From: Siphonodentalium dalli
Taxonomy: Eukaryota > Mollusca > Scaphopoda > Gadilida > Siphonodentaliidae
Reading direction: 5' to 3'
Assembly (NCBI GenBank): GCA_032622095.1
Contig: CP136061.1
Span: 47,935,797 to 47,999,796, forward strand
Length of the DNA stretch: 64,000 bases
In this document: piece by piece, positions 43,664 to 55,596 of the stretch
Layout: the number at the start of each line of letters is the position of its first letter
How positions within the stretch are numbered: position 1 is the stretch's first letter
The notes under the pieces: model-generated
What the model was told of the DNA's origin: nothing
Databases searched by the model: none
What the model saw: the letters and a program-made list of their open reading frames with translations, nothing else
Position numbers and translations under genes: made by a program

Positions 43664-44791
43664 CAGTGTTCGCGCTGAACCGAAAAAAACTTTAGCCAAA
43701 AGTTTAGCCAAATGAAAATTTTATTAGCCAAATGAAAAAACATGTAGCCAAATGTTTTTTGGCCAAATTAAAAAAAACTTTGGCCAAATTAAATCATCGT
43801 TTTCTGGTCGGTTCACAATTAATGACTAAAACGTAAAATTTAACAGACACAGGTAAAATACACAATAATTTAAATAATTTTGATGAACTAGAAGTATTTT
43901 TATATATATCATTTTTTTTAAATCAGGGATTGTCCTTCTTAATGTCATTATTTTTTTTTTTATATCAATATCTTTTTTTAAATCATTAAATATTTATCCT
44001 TGCGAAAATATATAAGTGACATCTGGAAACTAATAACTTAATATTGTTACGCCATTATCAAATTACAATCTGTCATAAAAGCATGCATATTATTTTGACT
44101 GTATCGGTATTGACGACAAATAGCCACAAAATATCTGTCTTGATTCACATTTGGCTGATTAAGCTTTTGTCTTACACTTGGTGCTCATAAACCTCGACCG
44201 TCTTAAATACAATGTCATCATAAACATGCATTGTGCAGGCGCGCCGTGAGTGACCAGACAGACACTGGGCTGAATGGGGGATTAGGGGATTAAATGTAAA
44301 AATTAATAATGACCTTTTGCTGCTTCGTGCAGAGTGACGTAATCTTTCTCCAGATTAAAACAGCCTGTTACGAACAAATTGCTTTAATACCGGCGTCAAT
44401 GCACTTTACAAAACATTGCTTTCTTCACATTGTCATAATTCAACCACGGTCGGTTTAATGTCCATGCGTCTTTGAATGTCCGTCTTGTGAAAATAAAGAT
44501 GATTGCATATCACTTTGTGATCGCTTGGTTGATAGAGTTGTCGATCGGGTTTCCCTTTGTACGATATTTCATATGTATACGAAAATAATGAAATACTTTC
44601 GTCACCTAACTTCGTCTTGAATGTCGATCTATTGAGCGCTTTTATTAATTAGCTTTCTGGCGCCATGCTTTCAGTCTCCATTTGGGTTCAAAAAAAGTTT
44701 AGCCAAAAGTTTAGCCAAATGAAATTTTTATTAGCCAAATTCGAAAAAGATTAGCCATTGGCTAATTTGGCTACCGACAGCGCGAACATTG
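43664..44791. mobile_element. hAT-type non-autonomous element with perfect 8-bp duplication
   Basis: The ends are CAGTGTTCGCGCTG and the complement of CAATGTTCGCGCTG. Target duplications GTTAGATC are exact (43656-43663 and 44792-44799), cutting an array unit. Tandem tttagccaaa motifs lie inside both ends (43690-43800 and 44695-44775), a plausible transposase-binding arrangement. No transposase frame; the interior is AT-rich. Confidence 0.85.
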
Positions 44792-44879
44792 GTTAGATCC
44801 TGTTTTTTATACCAGAGTTATGGCCCTTTTTATCTAAGGATTGAACAGATTCGATATTTTTATGCTTATCATGTAGAAC

Positions 44880-45350
44880 CATAGCAGCTAACCCCTGTGA
44901 TATCAGTTAGCACTGAGAGAGAGATTAACTTGTATTTAATATTGGAAATTAGAGTTATTTTTAGCCATCATATTGTCAGAGCACTTGGAAGGTGTAATTG
45001 GACAGAGAACCATCTGTTGTTTATTGTATTTCCATACAGCTCTCTGGTTTAGGATATCAATGCAGTGTTCCAGTGACATACCTGTACCTAATTTTATTGA
45101 GTTAAAATTGTTAACCCTTGTCATCAATTTTATGCTTTTGTATATTTTTCATGTAATCATTCTCCTATTATATCCCTTTCACTTGTATGGATTTTTGTGG
45201 TTAAAATGAACCCTTTAATTCTCAACATTCCGTATACTTAGCAGAAATACCTTTCATCTGATATATCTCATTTTATTGAGATGTATGTAAATTTTGTATG
45301 TGAATTTCTCAGCCCAAAATACAGATAGATTTCGAATTTGGGTTTGATCC
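44880..45350. other. Unassigned sequence, no gene seen
   Basis: AT-rich. One array unit (tttctcagcccaaaatacag) appears near 45305, just before the next array head. Confidence 0.45.
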
Positions 45351-45760
45351 ATTTTTATGTTTACCCATACCATAGTATGGTAAACATAGTGTCGTTGCCC
45401 GGATTGACCACTCGTCGTTCGTCCGTCCATCTGTCTGTCCGTCTGTCTGTCTGTCTGTTCGTAGACACTTTACGAGTAATGCGATAACTCCAACATTTTC
45501 TATCCGATATGGGTTTCTCAGCCCAAAATACAGATCGAGTTCGAATTTGGGTTTGATCCGAGTTTTTGTTACAGAGTTATGGCCCTTTTTCAACTTAGAA
45601 TTCACGCATTCTGCCATAACTCAAACATTTTTTATCTGATTGGAACCAAATTTGGTATGTGAGTTTCACAGCCCAAAATACAGATTGAGTCCGAATATGG
45701 GTTTGGTCCGATTAATTTTAAAGGAGTTATGACCCTTTTTCGAGAAAAAAAAATAATAAA
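45351..45760 (+). repeat. Family I array element, copy 2, inserted in an older unit
   Basis: The same palindromic head (45356-45388), cgtccgtccatctgtctgtc and units as copy 1. It begins at atttttatgtttaccc directly after a broken unit ending gggtttgatcc. Copy 1 has the same start, which defines the 5' boundary. Confidence 0.7.
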
Positions 45761-47400
45761 AAAAATTCAATTTTTTTAGATTTAGCTTCTTGCTAAATTT
45801 AGCATATACAAATATTAAATTTTGTTTGAACTTTAATAACAATAAACAAAAATTTAAATAATAAAAAAAAATTGACACTTTCATTTATTTTAGTTTTATA
45901 CGATTAATTAGGTGTGATATCCTGTTTTGAAAATATGAAGATTTTATTGCAATAGTTTCATGTAATATAATGATATCAATAAATTACCATGTGATCATCC
46001 AACATCCAGAGTATATGAGAGGATTTTTATAGATGTTGTCATACCAAGTGAAATCTGTTATGAAATGAGTGATGACATATGACACAGAGCTCTGGTGGGT
46101 CAAGCAAGATAAACAACACTGGTGGCTGGCTGTTTGTTTATTCTAACTGTCAAATTGATTAATGGCAGCACAAGACTGGTGTTTTTCCTATTCTTGAAAT
46201 TTCATTACAGGGTGAGATAAGGGCCACCCTCACCTATATAAGTGTCTTCTAAATTCCATTAATTTGCTTCAAAAATAATTAACCCTTTCCAAGGTTTCCA
46301 TAGACACATGCTATAATGTACATGGACTCTTCCTCATATCTCTTAATATCTATTGGGTATCTTTGCACACTATTCACTTCTATCAATTTTGGTATTGACT
46401 GATTAATTGATTTTTGAAAAATATATTAACCCTTCAGACACCTGCTTTCAATTTGAAATTAAAACAACAGCTGATAGCCAATATGATTTATCTATGCAAT
46501 GGTAAACGGGCAGATAAATATACATGACTATTGTAAGTGATGACTTGTTTTGAAAATCAATATGGTAGATGTTAGTATTTCCAGGAACCTTATTTTCCCA
46601 TTTGTTCACATTTTCATGGTTGATTGAATTTTAGGGGCCACATAGCACTTAGAAGATTAACATTGAAGGTTGTGGCTTTTAGTGCCCAAGCTACTTGTAA
46701 AACATTGTAATGTGTGAAACCATTCAAATGAGGGCTTACTTACTTTCTTTTATATGAACGATTTAGTGGTCATAGGGGCCAGCATCCCCATCATATTATG
46801 TCTTTATAACATTATATAGATAATACTTTTGAATTGTATAAACTACATATATTTTTGAAAACCATACACCCATGTTATGAAACACTTAATCTTATTCAAT
46901 ACACAGGTCAGATCTGATCTTATATCTGTCCATGTTTGATAAACAAATAACTGGGGAGAATGGGGGAAGTGGGGGGGGGGGTAATTAAAGTACCATTTAA
47001 ATACGAGATGGAATCTCCTACATATATGTCGTTCTAAGCAGTCTGGCTTGTCAACAATTATAATTTCTCTTTAGAAGTGAATAATAAATTTTGAATATCT
47101 GGCATGTCAAAAGTGGCAAAGATAGGGATTTATCACTTTTGCTTCCAATGAGTTAACTTAAACTCCTAAACATGTCCTCCGAAATCACTAAACCATTGGA
47201 TCTCACAGTGAGAGGTCCTTGTGTGAATAGGGACAGAGTTATGAGATTTAAAACTACTCCTCCCCAACCCAAATACTTTAACCCTTTCTTAAGACAAATT
47301 ATTTGAGCTTTTGATTTCAAGTTGGGTACTGATATATGGATTAATTCCTGTGATCATATCTTTGACAAATTATCAGTTATGGCTAGTCGCTATCGCCAAT
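45761..47400. other. AT-rich sequence, no gene seen
   Basis: Long A/T runs and a G10 run at ~46971. No coding region, RNA gene or element boundary recognised. Confidence 0.45.
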
Positions 47401-47557
47401 GTATGGGTTAAACATCTGCCGATCGTGATCGGCCTCTCGTTTTATATTTTAAACAGTTATGGCTTATGGATTTTCGTGTCGGAACTGAAAATAGCTGATC
47501 ACTATCATCAAGGTATGGGTTAAACATCTGCCGATCGTGATCGGCCTCTCGTTTTTA
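47401..47557. repeat. 112-bp duplication carrying the hairpin GCCGATCGTGATCGGC
   Basis: gtatgggttaaacatct, the hairpin and cctctcgttttta occur at 47401 and again at 47513. The 7-bp stem is perfect in both. The remainder of the unit is diverged. Confidence 0.75.
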
Positions 47558-48000
47558 TTAGAGAAGGCTTGAGGTGGTGGATTTCGAGACATCTTGTTTG
47601 AGATACTTAACCCTGGATTTATGATGCCCTTGGGAGACGATATTCGGTGTTCACAAATAAATTAAATGATATGGATAGAAATAGAATTGAGGGGAGTTTG
47701 GGGTATTAATTGAAAGAGGTGTCCTTCGCCGATGACATTGCTCGGATAAATAGTTTAAATTTGTTAATTTTCCGAGTGATGGTTAATCGGGGGAAATTTT
47801 ATTGTTCTGATTTGTTCCCCTCCTCTCTACTATACTACCATAAAGTAAAGCAGCCATGTATATAGGGATGGTGCATATGGGGTGGGGGCAGCGGAGCACA
47901 TTACAAGCCCTTGTGGATTTAGCAGTTAAATATGCGCTATCTCTTCCCGGCAACACTTCCAAAAAAAAAATAAAAAATTCTGTCAAACTCTTTTTGAAGA

Positions 48001-48165
48001 CATAGGGAGCCTCGCATATATAAGAATGCACTGGCTTACAAGCTCAATGTAAATATTGTTAGGCCAATGTATTCTCTTATATATGTGAGGCTCCCTATGG
48101 GGGACTCGCATATATAAGATAATGCATTGGCACATAGTTTTCGCAAAATTTGTGATGAAAGCATT
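48001..48165. mobile_element. Family C MITE, copy 2
   Basis: Two hairpins built from ctcgcatatataagaatgc..ggc and gccaatgtattctcttat plus complement, ending gatgaaagcattaaaa. This matches the two-hairpin arrangement of the copy at 1698-1950; the terminal CCCTTT sequence is mutated. Confidence 0.6.
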
Positions 48166-48214
48166 AAAAGATAAATTTAAATCAGAACTGTTGTGTTGTC
48201 CCAAAAATAGCCTT

Positions 48215-49290
48215 ATTTTCTGTCCCAGGCAGGGGGGGGGGTCGGAAAAAAATTCCAGACACGTATGCTACTTTTTTGCCGATGACCACTTTTTGGACCC
48301 ACCAACCCCCAACCCCAAATTTTTTTCCATTTCGTAGAGTTTTTTCCAGCCATGTTTTGACACCCACCCCCTTGTGGAATGCAAAATACAAACATACAGA
48401 GAAAACCAGGACAAAACCTCCTACATTGAGATTCAGTGAATCTAGTAATGAACAGCAGGACTGGTCTCTAGCAGTAGTCTTGACTGCAGTGGATTTCTCA
48501 CAAAATACTGAGCTTCCAAAGTTTACAATAAAATTTTGACAAAATATGACACAGGATAGAGTTATTCCTCTTGATTCCAATTGATTCAGATTGGTCAGGA
48601 TTGGTTAGGAATTTTATAACGTTCACAGTTTATCAGCTTTATCTTGTATGAATTCAGGAATCTTGTATGAGTTCAGAAAAGGCATTATTTCTATTGGACT
48701 GCTCAAGTGTAGCATGTGAGAGTAAAGCATATAATAAAAAACAAACCTACACTTTTAGTAGAAACCTGTATTAACGCATTCATGACTACATGAGATTGTG
48801 AATTATTTCCATTTTCTATCTCTTTTGTCACATATGAGATAATTGTGTTATCCACTCACAATTCTAGGTATGTTACATGTTTTTTTCTTTATACATCAGT
48901 GTATACATCAGTGTTTAATGTCCATGTTTGACCAGATTTGGCATTAAATTTATTTCTTTAAAGTTATCCTTATTTGATGTTAATTACATAGAATACTGCA
49001 TGGGCGATTCAGCTGCATTAAGAATACTTTCCCTTGTCCTAAAGAGGCACAAACCAACATCCAATGGCCCTAGCGTGTTTAGTGTTGCTGCAGTTCCTTA
49101 TTATTGATTTCTTAGTGTTACAAACCAGTACAAACTAGTAAAAATCCAATAAAAGGTGTGAAGGAAAAAAAAAAATTTTGTCACGGAAAAAATTGCTTTG
49201 GGCTTATTTTGACACCCACCACCCCCAGCATACGTGTCGGAAAAAAAATTCCCCCGCCCCCCCCCCCCCCCCCCCCCTGTCTCAGGAAAT
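48215..49290. mobile_element. Element with poly-G inverted ends (family K)
   Basis: ctgtcccaggcaggggg..tcggaaaaaaattcc..acacgtatgct on the left pairs with agcatacgtgtcggaaaaa..ccccc..tgtctcagg on the right (49215-49290). About 60-bp arms enclose ~950 bp with no gene. Length of the C run on the right (about 25) may be affected by assembly. Confidence 0.55.
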
Positions 49291-49469
49291 TTTTTTATAT
49301 ATTAATTAGTTCTAGTAATGGAACATTTGTTGACTAATCTCTCTGACTCAAAATTATTATATTATTTATCTGATTAAATACAGAAAGGTCGGGGAGGAGA
49401 TACACTATATTTTAAAGTGATCAACCCAAAAAAATATATACAAGTCTGTACAAATATCTTTGCTCTTTG

Positions 49470-49597
49470 TTCTTATATTCATAATACATTATTGATAGTT
49501 CGCAAATAAAAAAAAATTGTGTTTTGTAACCAAAGTTATGTTTCAACATGCGAATTTCAATATTGGAGAACTATCAATAATGAATATAAGAATTTTT
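49470..49597. repeat. Inverted repeat with ~27-bp arms
   Basis: tcttatattcataat followed by attattgatagttc pairs with gaactatcaataat and gaatataaga. A short A-rich centre lies between. Probably a small MITE. Confidence 0.65.
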
Positions 49598-49689
49598 TTT
49601 TATGTATTTCTCCATGTTTTTCTTAGTGGTGATGTTTTTACAGACTTTTATTTTTTGTTTGCACAATTTACTCACTGCGAGTGACTTGA

Positions 49690-49970
49690 AGTCACCCAGT
49701 TGAAGTTATTGATGTTCACTCATTAGTCACCTTGATTATGCATTTTGTCTTCTGCAAAGTAGGGGATATAGAAACTGATAGAAGGGAAAAAGTCACTAAA
49801 ACAATGTTAATTTGAGACTATAGATACTTCCCAGAAGATGCGGCCTAAGCAGAATGAGGTCCCCAGAGGGTGAATTTGGTAATGCTAGTCCGCTGTGTGG
49901 GGTAGCATCACTAAATCCACCTTCTGGGGACCTCATTCTGAAAATGTCAGACACACTATATTCAGGCTTG
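49690..49970. mobile_element. Family A dumbbell element, copy 8 (left part missing)
   Basis: The interior (ggggatatagaaactgata, cttcccagaagatg.ggcctaa) and right palindrome are present, ending gacacactatattcaggcttg. The left palindrome is absent. Confidence 0.75.
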
Positions 49971-50640
49971 ATTAGGAAATCTTTTTATATCAATGAGAGA
50001 AATAATTCAGTGTCGATCTTCTCAAAACATACTATTATCATAATGTTTTTATGAATATAATTATCTTTCTGTGTATTGCCATGGATCCTCTTTATATGTT
50101 TACGCTTTATGTGGATTGTCACGGATCTGCTTTCCACAGAAGCACTCTTTTCTGACTTGGGTTCTTTGGTTTTGATTTGAAAGTATCACATATCCCCTGG
50201 GTTTACCTGAAATTTCAAGTAATAATCAAATCAGACCAAAACAAAAACAGGGTTCATAAACAAAATTTCATGTAGAAAATCATATTAAAGGCCCATTAAA
50301 TTTCGATTCCCCAGATCACATTATATACAACATATTCTATAGTATATACCATTTGAAAGAGAAAGCTCCAAACATTGTATTGTCGACTTATCCGGTCGAA
50401 TAAACGGTGAACATTGTTGTTGTTGAGGTACCGACATGTGTTCTGTGCTTAAATTTGATCTGGACTGTACTGCTAGTCTATTTGTCTCAATGAAAGGGGT
50501 ATAACTCTATATCTTAGTTTTGAATATTGGTGCAGTGAGTAATATAAAGGGGGGGGGGGGGGAGTCTTAGGCTGAATCTGATAATCTCTATCACTTGATG
50601 GACACCCCTAGGCCACAGTCGTATCCTGGTGGAATATATA
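49971..50640. other. Unassigned sequence, no gene seen
   Basis: AT-rich with a G14 run at ~50551. Contains gaaaggggtataactctatat, which resembles a phrase near 31490. Confidence 0.45.
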
Positions 50641-50646
50641 TATATT

Positions 50647-51268
50647 TATACCCCCACTTTCGAAGAAAATGGGGGGTATACTGGATCGACTGCGTCTGTC
50701 CGTCCGTCCGTCTGTCACGCTTTCTCCGCCCGTGTGTCTGTCCCGTGTGTCTGTCCGTCCGTCCGTCCGTCCGACCTCATAACTCGAACAACTATGAACC
50801 GATTTCAATAATTTTTTGTATGCAATCTCATTAGGACTGCCTCTCTGCATGATGCTAATTGCGGTTCGGTCCGACTTATTTTTTAAAGTTACGCCTCATT
50901 TTCGACTTATTTTGACTTAGAAAATTCTGTCCGACTTAATAACTTTAACAAATATGAACCGATTTCAATAATGTTTGGTATACATGCTTCTCACAACACC
51001 CTCTCTACATGATGCGGCTAGGGATTGGCTCAGACTGTTTTTCGTAATATTACACTTCATTTTCGACTTATTTTGACTTAGAAAATTCTGTCCGACTTAA
51101 AAACTTTAACAAATATGAACCAATTTGAATATTTTTTTCTGTACAAGCTTCTTGTGATTAGTCCGAATTTTTATTTAAAGTTAAAAATCTTTTTTGTTGG
51201 GTTTACGGATAATGCGGGTTGAATTTGCCACAGTGGGGGTATGCTAGCACTCGAGTGCACACCTCTTG
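50647..51268 (+). repeat. Family G array element, copy 3
   Basis: Palindromic head TATACCCCCACTTT ... ATGGGGGGTATA, then gtccgtccgtccgtctgtc and more GTCC repeats, then ~125-bp units (aacaaatatgaaccgatttc, ttttcgacttattttgactt, gaaaattctgtccgactta). It ends gtgggggtatgctag..gtgcacacctct, the same type of end as 39580-39612. Confidence 0.7.
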
Positions 51269-51270
51269 TT

Positions 51271-51700
51271 GTTTTTATTTCAACAATTATAATCAATAAC
51301 ACTGACTCTATATAGAAATAAGTAATAACTGGGGACTCAAGTATTAAGTGGGTCTTTAATTATTTTAAATTGCTTTGTGAAGTAGATTCTATTATCATGT
51401 CAGTCCTATGAAATTCCCTGATACAATAGGCGATAACGAATCAGAGATAGAAACATCTGTATCATTACTATACAGTTGATACAAGGTGCGCGTGACGTCC
51501 TTGACTATTTAAAATCAATGGATGAACTGACGTCTTATACAGTCGTGTGCAGAATCAAAACAAATTCCACCTTAGATATGACGGAATATTTTGACAATTT
51601 TTTATCAAATTTAGTTTTAAGTAATGCTATCACACGGACTGGGAGTGGGATATCGACATTTTCATGATTTTGTGAAATGGTTGATTGTCGGAAGTTTGAG
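51271..51700. other. Unassigned sequence, no confident gene
   Basis: A 63-codon open frame (51476-51667, plus) has moderately protein-like composition (DVLDYLKSMDELTSYTV) but no domain I recognise and no visible splice or start support. Treated as unassigned. Confidence 0.4.
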
Positions 51701-51709
51701 TTAGGATTT

Positions 51710-52358
51710 TTAGCTCAACTTTGCAACGTAACATTTGAGCTATTGCCATGGGTTGGCATCTGTCGTCCGCCCGTCAACAATTTCCTTCATCACGCAGTAC
51801 AGGCCGCATCCCTCATCCGATCTTCACCAAACATCATATGTAGCTTCAGAGTGACCTATATATGGGAGTTATCGAATTTTTCCGGATGTTGATGAAAAAC
51901 ATGGCCACCAGCAGCCATCTTGGATTTCAAATTTGAATCCATCGGCACGCCCTGCAGTCCGTACTTATGGCCGTATTTTTTTTTTTTTTTTATTTTGCAG
52001 GCAGGATTGTGATCACCCGTAGATTGGATTTTACTCTTTGCATGATTAAATCTTTTGGCACACCCTACAGGCACATCTCTCATCCGATCATCACCAAATT
52101 TCATATCTTCGGGGCTCTAGATGGGCCGGAGCCTCCTATTTTGACCGAGATTCGTTGAAAAACATGGCGGCTAGCGGCAATCTTGGAATTTACTAGTCTG
52201 TGTATGACTAAATCCTTTGGCGCACCCTACAGGTCATATCCCTCATCCGATCATGATCAAACTTTATATAGATCTTCAGCGTGACTTCTTTATCATTCTT
52301 TTCATGGCTCAGCAAAAAATTAACTCCTCTCCAAGTTGAGCTACAGTGTCATTGACAC
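51710..52358 (+). repeat. Family F array element, copy 4
   Basis: Starts TTTAGCTCAACTTTGC..catttgagctattgcc, then gtccgcccgtcaac, three units (ccctcatccgatc.tcaccaaa, agccatcttggattt), ending ccaagttgagctacagtg and the hairpin GTGTCATTGACAC (52346-52358). A T-run interrupts one unit near 51975. Confidence 0.7.
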
Positions 52359-52788
52359 TTCCAATGGGGTTGTTTTTGGACAATCATATTCGACAGTTAG
52401 TGCGGAAGAATAATGTTTAAGGAAGGGGTAAAACTTTCAACTGGGTTGGTATTTTGAAAAAAAAGAAGATGTTTTTGAAGCCCTGTTCATAGACTTGGTG
52501 TGATTTCCTCGAAAAATCCAGCTGTGACCGTTCTCAAAATAATAAAAAAAATAAGATAACAAAAATGTACCCAGGTGCAATGTAGGCTTACATTGTCGTT
52601 TTGTTACACGGGTATGCTGATACTTACACAATACACATTGTCTCCCACGTTGGATAAATCTCGTAGTAGGTTTTATTTGAATGTTGTCGTTTAGTTCAAT
52701 AAATTTGAATCAATTCTAACGATCGCTGCGTTTAATGGCACCACTGTCTAGATCATGTCATGAATCTCTACTCTGTCTACCTAAGCGG
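52359..52788. other. Unassigned sequence, no gene seen
   Basis: AT-rich; no gene or repeat recognised. Confidence 0.4.
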
Positions 52789-52789
52789 T

Positions 52790-52880
52790 GCCTCTGTGGC
52801 TCAGTCGGTAAGGTGCTCTACTCCAGGTCGACTCGCTCTCCAGTGCTGACGATATGGGTTCAATTCCCGGTGGAGTCATC
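52790..52880 (+). pseudogene. tRNA-derived sequence (SINE head or tRNA pseudogene)
   Basis: tggctcagtcgg (52797-52808) fits a pol III A box and ggttcaattccc (52857-52868) a B box, with a central stretch longer than in a simple tRNA. The 5' and 3' ends do not form a good acceptor stem. No clear LINE-like tail or poly-A follows, so SINE identity is not proven. Confidence 0.6.
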
Positions 52881-53030
52881 GCTGACTTTATATGCCATAT
52901 ATCGCTATCTGGGAGAGTTGCCAGTTACTCGCCGATGATCGGTGATTCCGCCATGCATAAATCAACAAGAAAACCATAGTCAGAAATGGTAACGCCACCA
53001 AGATCGTATTATTAGTCATAAATATAACTC

Positions 53031-54355
53031 ATAATATAAAATATATTGGTTACATGAATGGACCGCCTCAGAATTCCGTTAAGACAAGTAATTCTTCAAA
53101 TTATTACAATGAACTACGGCTTATAAATTACTGCAGGTTTCTCGTTCGCCACACCAGAATGCTTCTAAATGCGGATCAAAGCTAAGAGTGCATGGCACAT
53201 GCAGCCATTGTTCATAGACATTTTACAGATAGCGAGAATAATGCATGCTGGGAACGAAAGTATCCACAGCAAAGCCATGTGCTTACGGAGGCATGCGTTT
53301 ATTATAGGGGATTTATGGTGGGCCTATAAAACTAATTATAACTTTGTTATCTGTCATAGTTTATGCGTGAAATTTTAAACATATATACCATGGACATATA
53401 CCCCTTCCAGAATGTTGAAAAACATTTTCAGTTGCTCATCGTATTTTTATAGACGAAATAGTCCGAAATTTCAGAAAATTGCGCTAACTGCTCAATGTTT
53501 TAATGTGTTACAAAACGTCTGATAAAAATAGTTCTATCGGGAATATTCACACCATTTTTTTTTTCAGAGAACATAGAGTAAACATAGTCCTATCGGGATA
53601 TCGTAAAGGAGATTAATTAAAACCCTCAGACTGCCGAAACTGACGACATTAAATTCGCTTTTTCGTGTCCCACGGAAATGAAATGTGTCTGTCCATTGAT
53701 CACGTTATTTATTTGACATAGTATTTTTTTTTCTGTTGTATTTGAACACTTGTTGCACGTGCAGGCTGCACGATCATAATAACTTCAACCGATAAGCGCC
53801 GACTGATACCGGCGCAACAGTTTGTCTCAAATAAATTGTTATCAAAACGCAGGTTTATGGCCGCGGACATAAGCCGATTAAGTGTAATGTAATTTATCCA
53901 TGAACTTGACTGAAAAATTGTGATTCTATCACCATTAGCCACGAAAATGGGACCTCTAAACAGGCAAGTTTGATTTTCGGGGGACACAAACAAGCCAATT
54001 TATTGTCGGCAGTTTCGGCAGTCTGAGGGTTAATTAATCCCGAATTAAATGGAACTACTTTACGATAGTCCGATAGGACTATGTTTACTCTATGCATGTT
54101 CTCTGAAAAAATTGTGTGAATATTCCAGATAGAACTCTTTTTATCAGACGTTGTGTAACACCTTAAAACATTGAGCATTTATAGCGCAAACCGAAATGTG
54201 TTGTCTTGCAAGATATCCCACCGCTTTAGCTAAATTTACCTTCCTACAATATCCATAAAGAGGATCATATATTATATACCCACGGTTTTAATTATAGAAT
54301 ATAAAATATATTGGTTTCGCGAATGACCAACTCAGAATTCCGTTAAAATAACAAT
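53031..54355. mobile_element. Large foldback with ~190-bp arms and flanking direct repeats
   Basis: Arms at 53468-53660 and 54000-54190 are near complements: ctgataaaaatagttctatc, gagtaaacatagtcctatc and ctcagactgccgaaactg. Each inner arm contains CCCTCAGACTGCCG beside TTAA, a piggyBac-like end, so a 415-bp TTAA element (about 53618-54033) may occupy the centre. Outside, a ~60-bp direct repeat (tataaaatatattggtt .. ctcagaattccgttaa) lies at 53031-53093 and 54294-54350. No coding capacity; lies downstream of the phytochelatin synthase exon. Confidence 0.7.
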
Positions 54356-54971
54356 AACAACCAGCACCTATAACGAACCGTTTTACTGGACTTGGCCTAC
54401 TGGTCGCGTAGTTCCGACTTTTAAATAAACGGAATTTCCAACTCTATAAATAAATAAAAGCCCCACAATGCATTCGCCCTGTCCACCACGCAATATCAAA
54501 ATCTCTGCAGCTAGATACACCACAGGTGGCGTAATAAGATTCATGCAAGCAGAGAGAAATCAGTGTTGAAGATGGGGTGGTCAGAGTAGCTTAAGCTGAA
54601 ATTTTGTTTTGGACCAGTGACCTATATAATCTCATCACAATTTCCATTGATAAACAGGCATATCATAAAAATGACCAAAATTCAAAACAAATCACTGGCG
54701 GTTTTCTATGAAATTTAAATATTTATGAAAAATTAATTTCCCTCTCATAACCGTCATGCATAATTATATTGCATATATAAGTTACAATTATGAAAATAAT
54801 TTAGGATTTTTCATGCTACACAAGTGTGGAAAGTGCTGCCCATTTGATGGGTGATTATTCAATTTTATGTGACGCACATTAATGCACTCAATCTAAAAAC
54901 AATCTTTGCTGAGAGAACGTCAATTTTGAAATAGGAGTTTTAGCTAAAACGCGGATCAAATTATATCATAC

Positions 54972-55596
54972 CCGTAACAGAATCGAGCGGTTTCATCGCT
55001 TCGAATAACAATTCGACCTTGATCCAGTGTGGTGGGTATTTGAATCTGGCCGTGTCTAATATCAGGACCATGTCCTCTGTCTGATGATATCCTCCGATGG
55101 GTGAGAAATGGCCGCACCCTGCTTGATCCAGAGTTACTCGCGAGTAGGACACCACCATGAAATATTCATTATGTTGAACAACCTCTTTAATTTTCTCGCG
55201 AAAAATACTTAAATTTACGTCGTCCGGTCGCCTAGCAACAGCATGAATACCGTTTTGTCCCGCGATACAAGCGAATTCGTCCAGTGTTATCCCGTTACTG
55301 GTAACATAATGATGTGTAACGCACATTTCTAGTGTGTATTCTGAGTTCCATCTCCATGGAAGTTTCCATACTTTTCCAGGATCCACATATAATGCGTTCA
55401 TTACCATCACTAACGACGTTAAACCACAAAATGACGGTTCCGCCTGTGTCAGGAATTGAGCAGACAACTCGAAATATGAATCCATGTAACCGGCAGATAT
55501 GGCATTCCGAAATATATATTTGCCTTCTCGAGACAGCAGAGAAATGCAACATTCTGGCAAAACTTTTCGGTAAAAAATAATGGGAATATCGTCCAT
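54972..55596 (-). CDS. PCS: Phytochelatin synthase, catalytic-domain exon (209 residues)
   Basis: Glutathione gamma-glutamylcysteinyltransferase (EC 2.3.2.15) makes phytochelatins from glutathione to bind cadmium and other metals in the cytosol. The exon begins at the ATG at 55596 (MDDIPIIFYRKVLPECC); no upstream ATG is in frame. EPSFCGLTSLVMVMNAL carries the nucleophile Cys57, CGHFSPIGGYH carries His163, and LILDTARFKYPPHW carries Asp181, matching Cys56, His162 and Asp180 of the plant enzyme. NGITLDEFACIA and PWRW are also conserved. The exon stops at DSVTG, with a GT donor at 54971-54970, just before the RGF/YMLISR segment that ends the catalytic core in other family members. The remaining core and any Cys-rich C-terminal region must lie in exons that I could not find at lower coordinates. 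The triad suggests an active enzyme if those exons exist. Confidence 0.9.

Noticed and set aside
48182-48580. 132-codon minus-strand frame
   Set aside because: It crosses a poly-G tract and transposon end; low-complexity Gly/Pro/Lys content only.
52790-52880. Functional tRNA gene
   Set aside because: A and B boxes fit, but the acceptor stem does not pair and the central region is too long.
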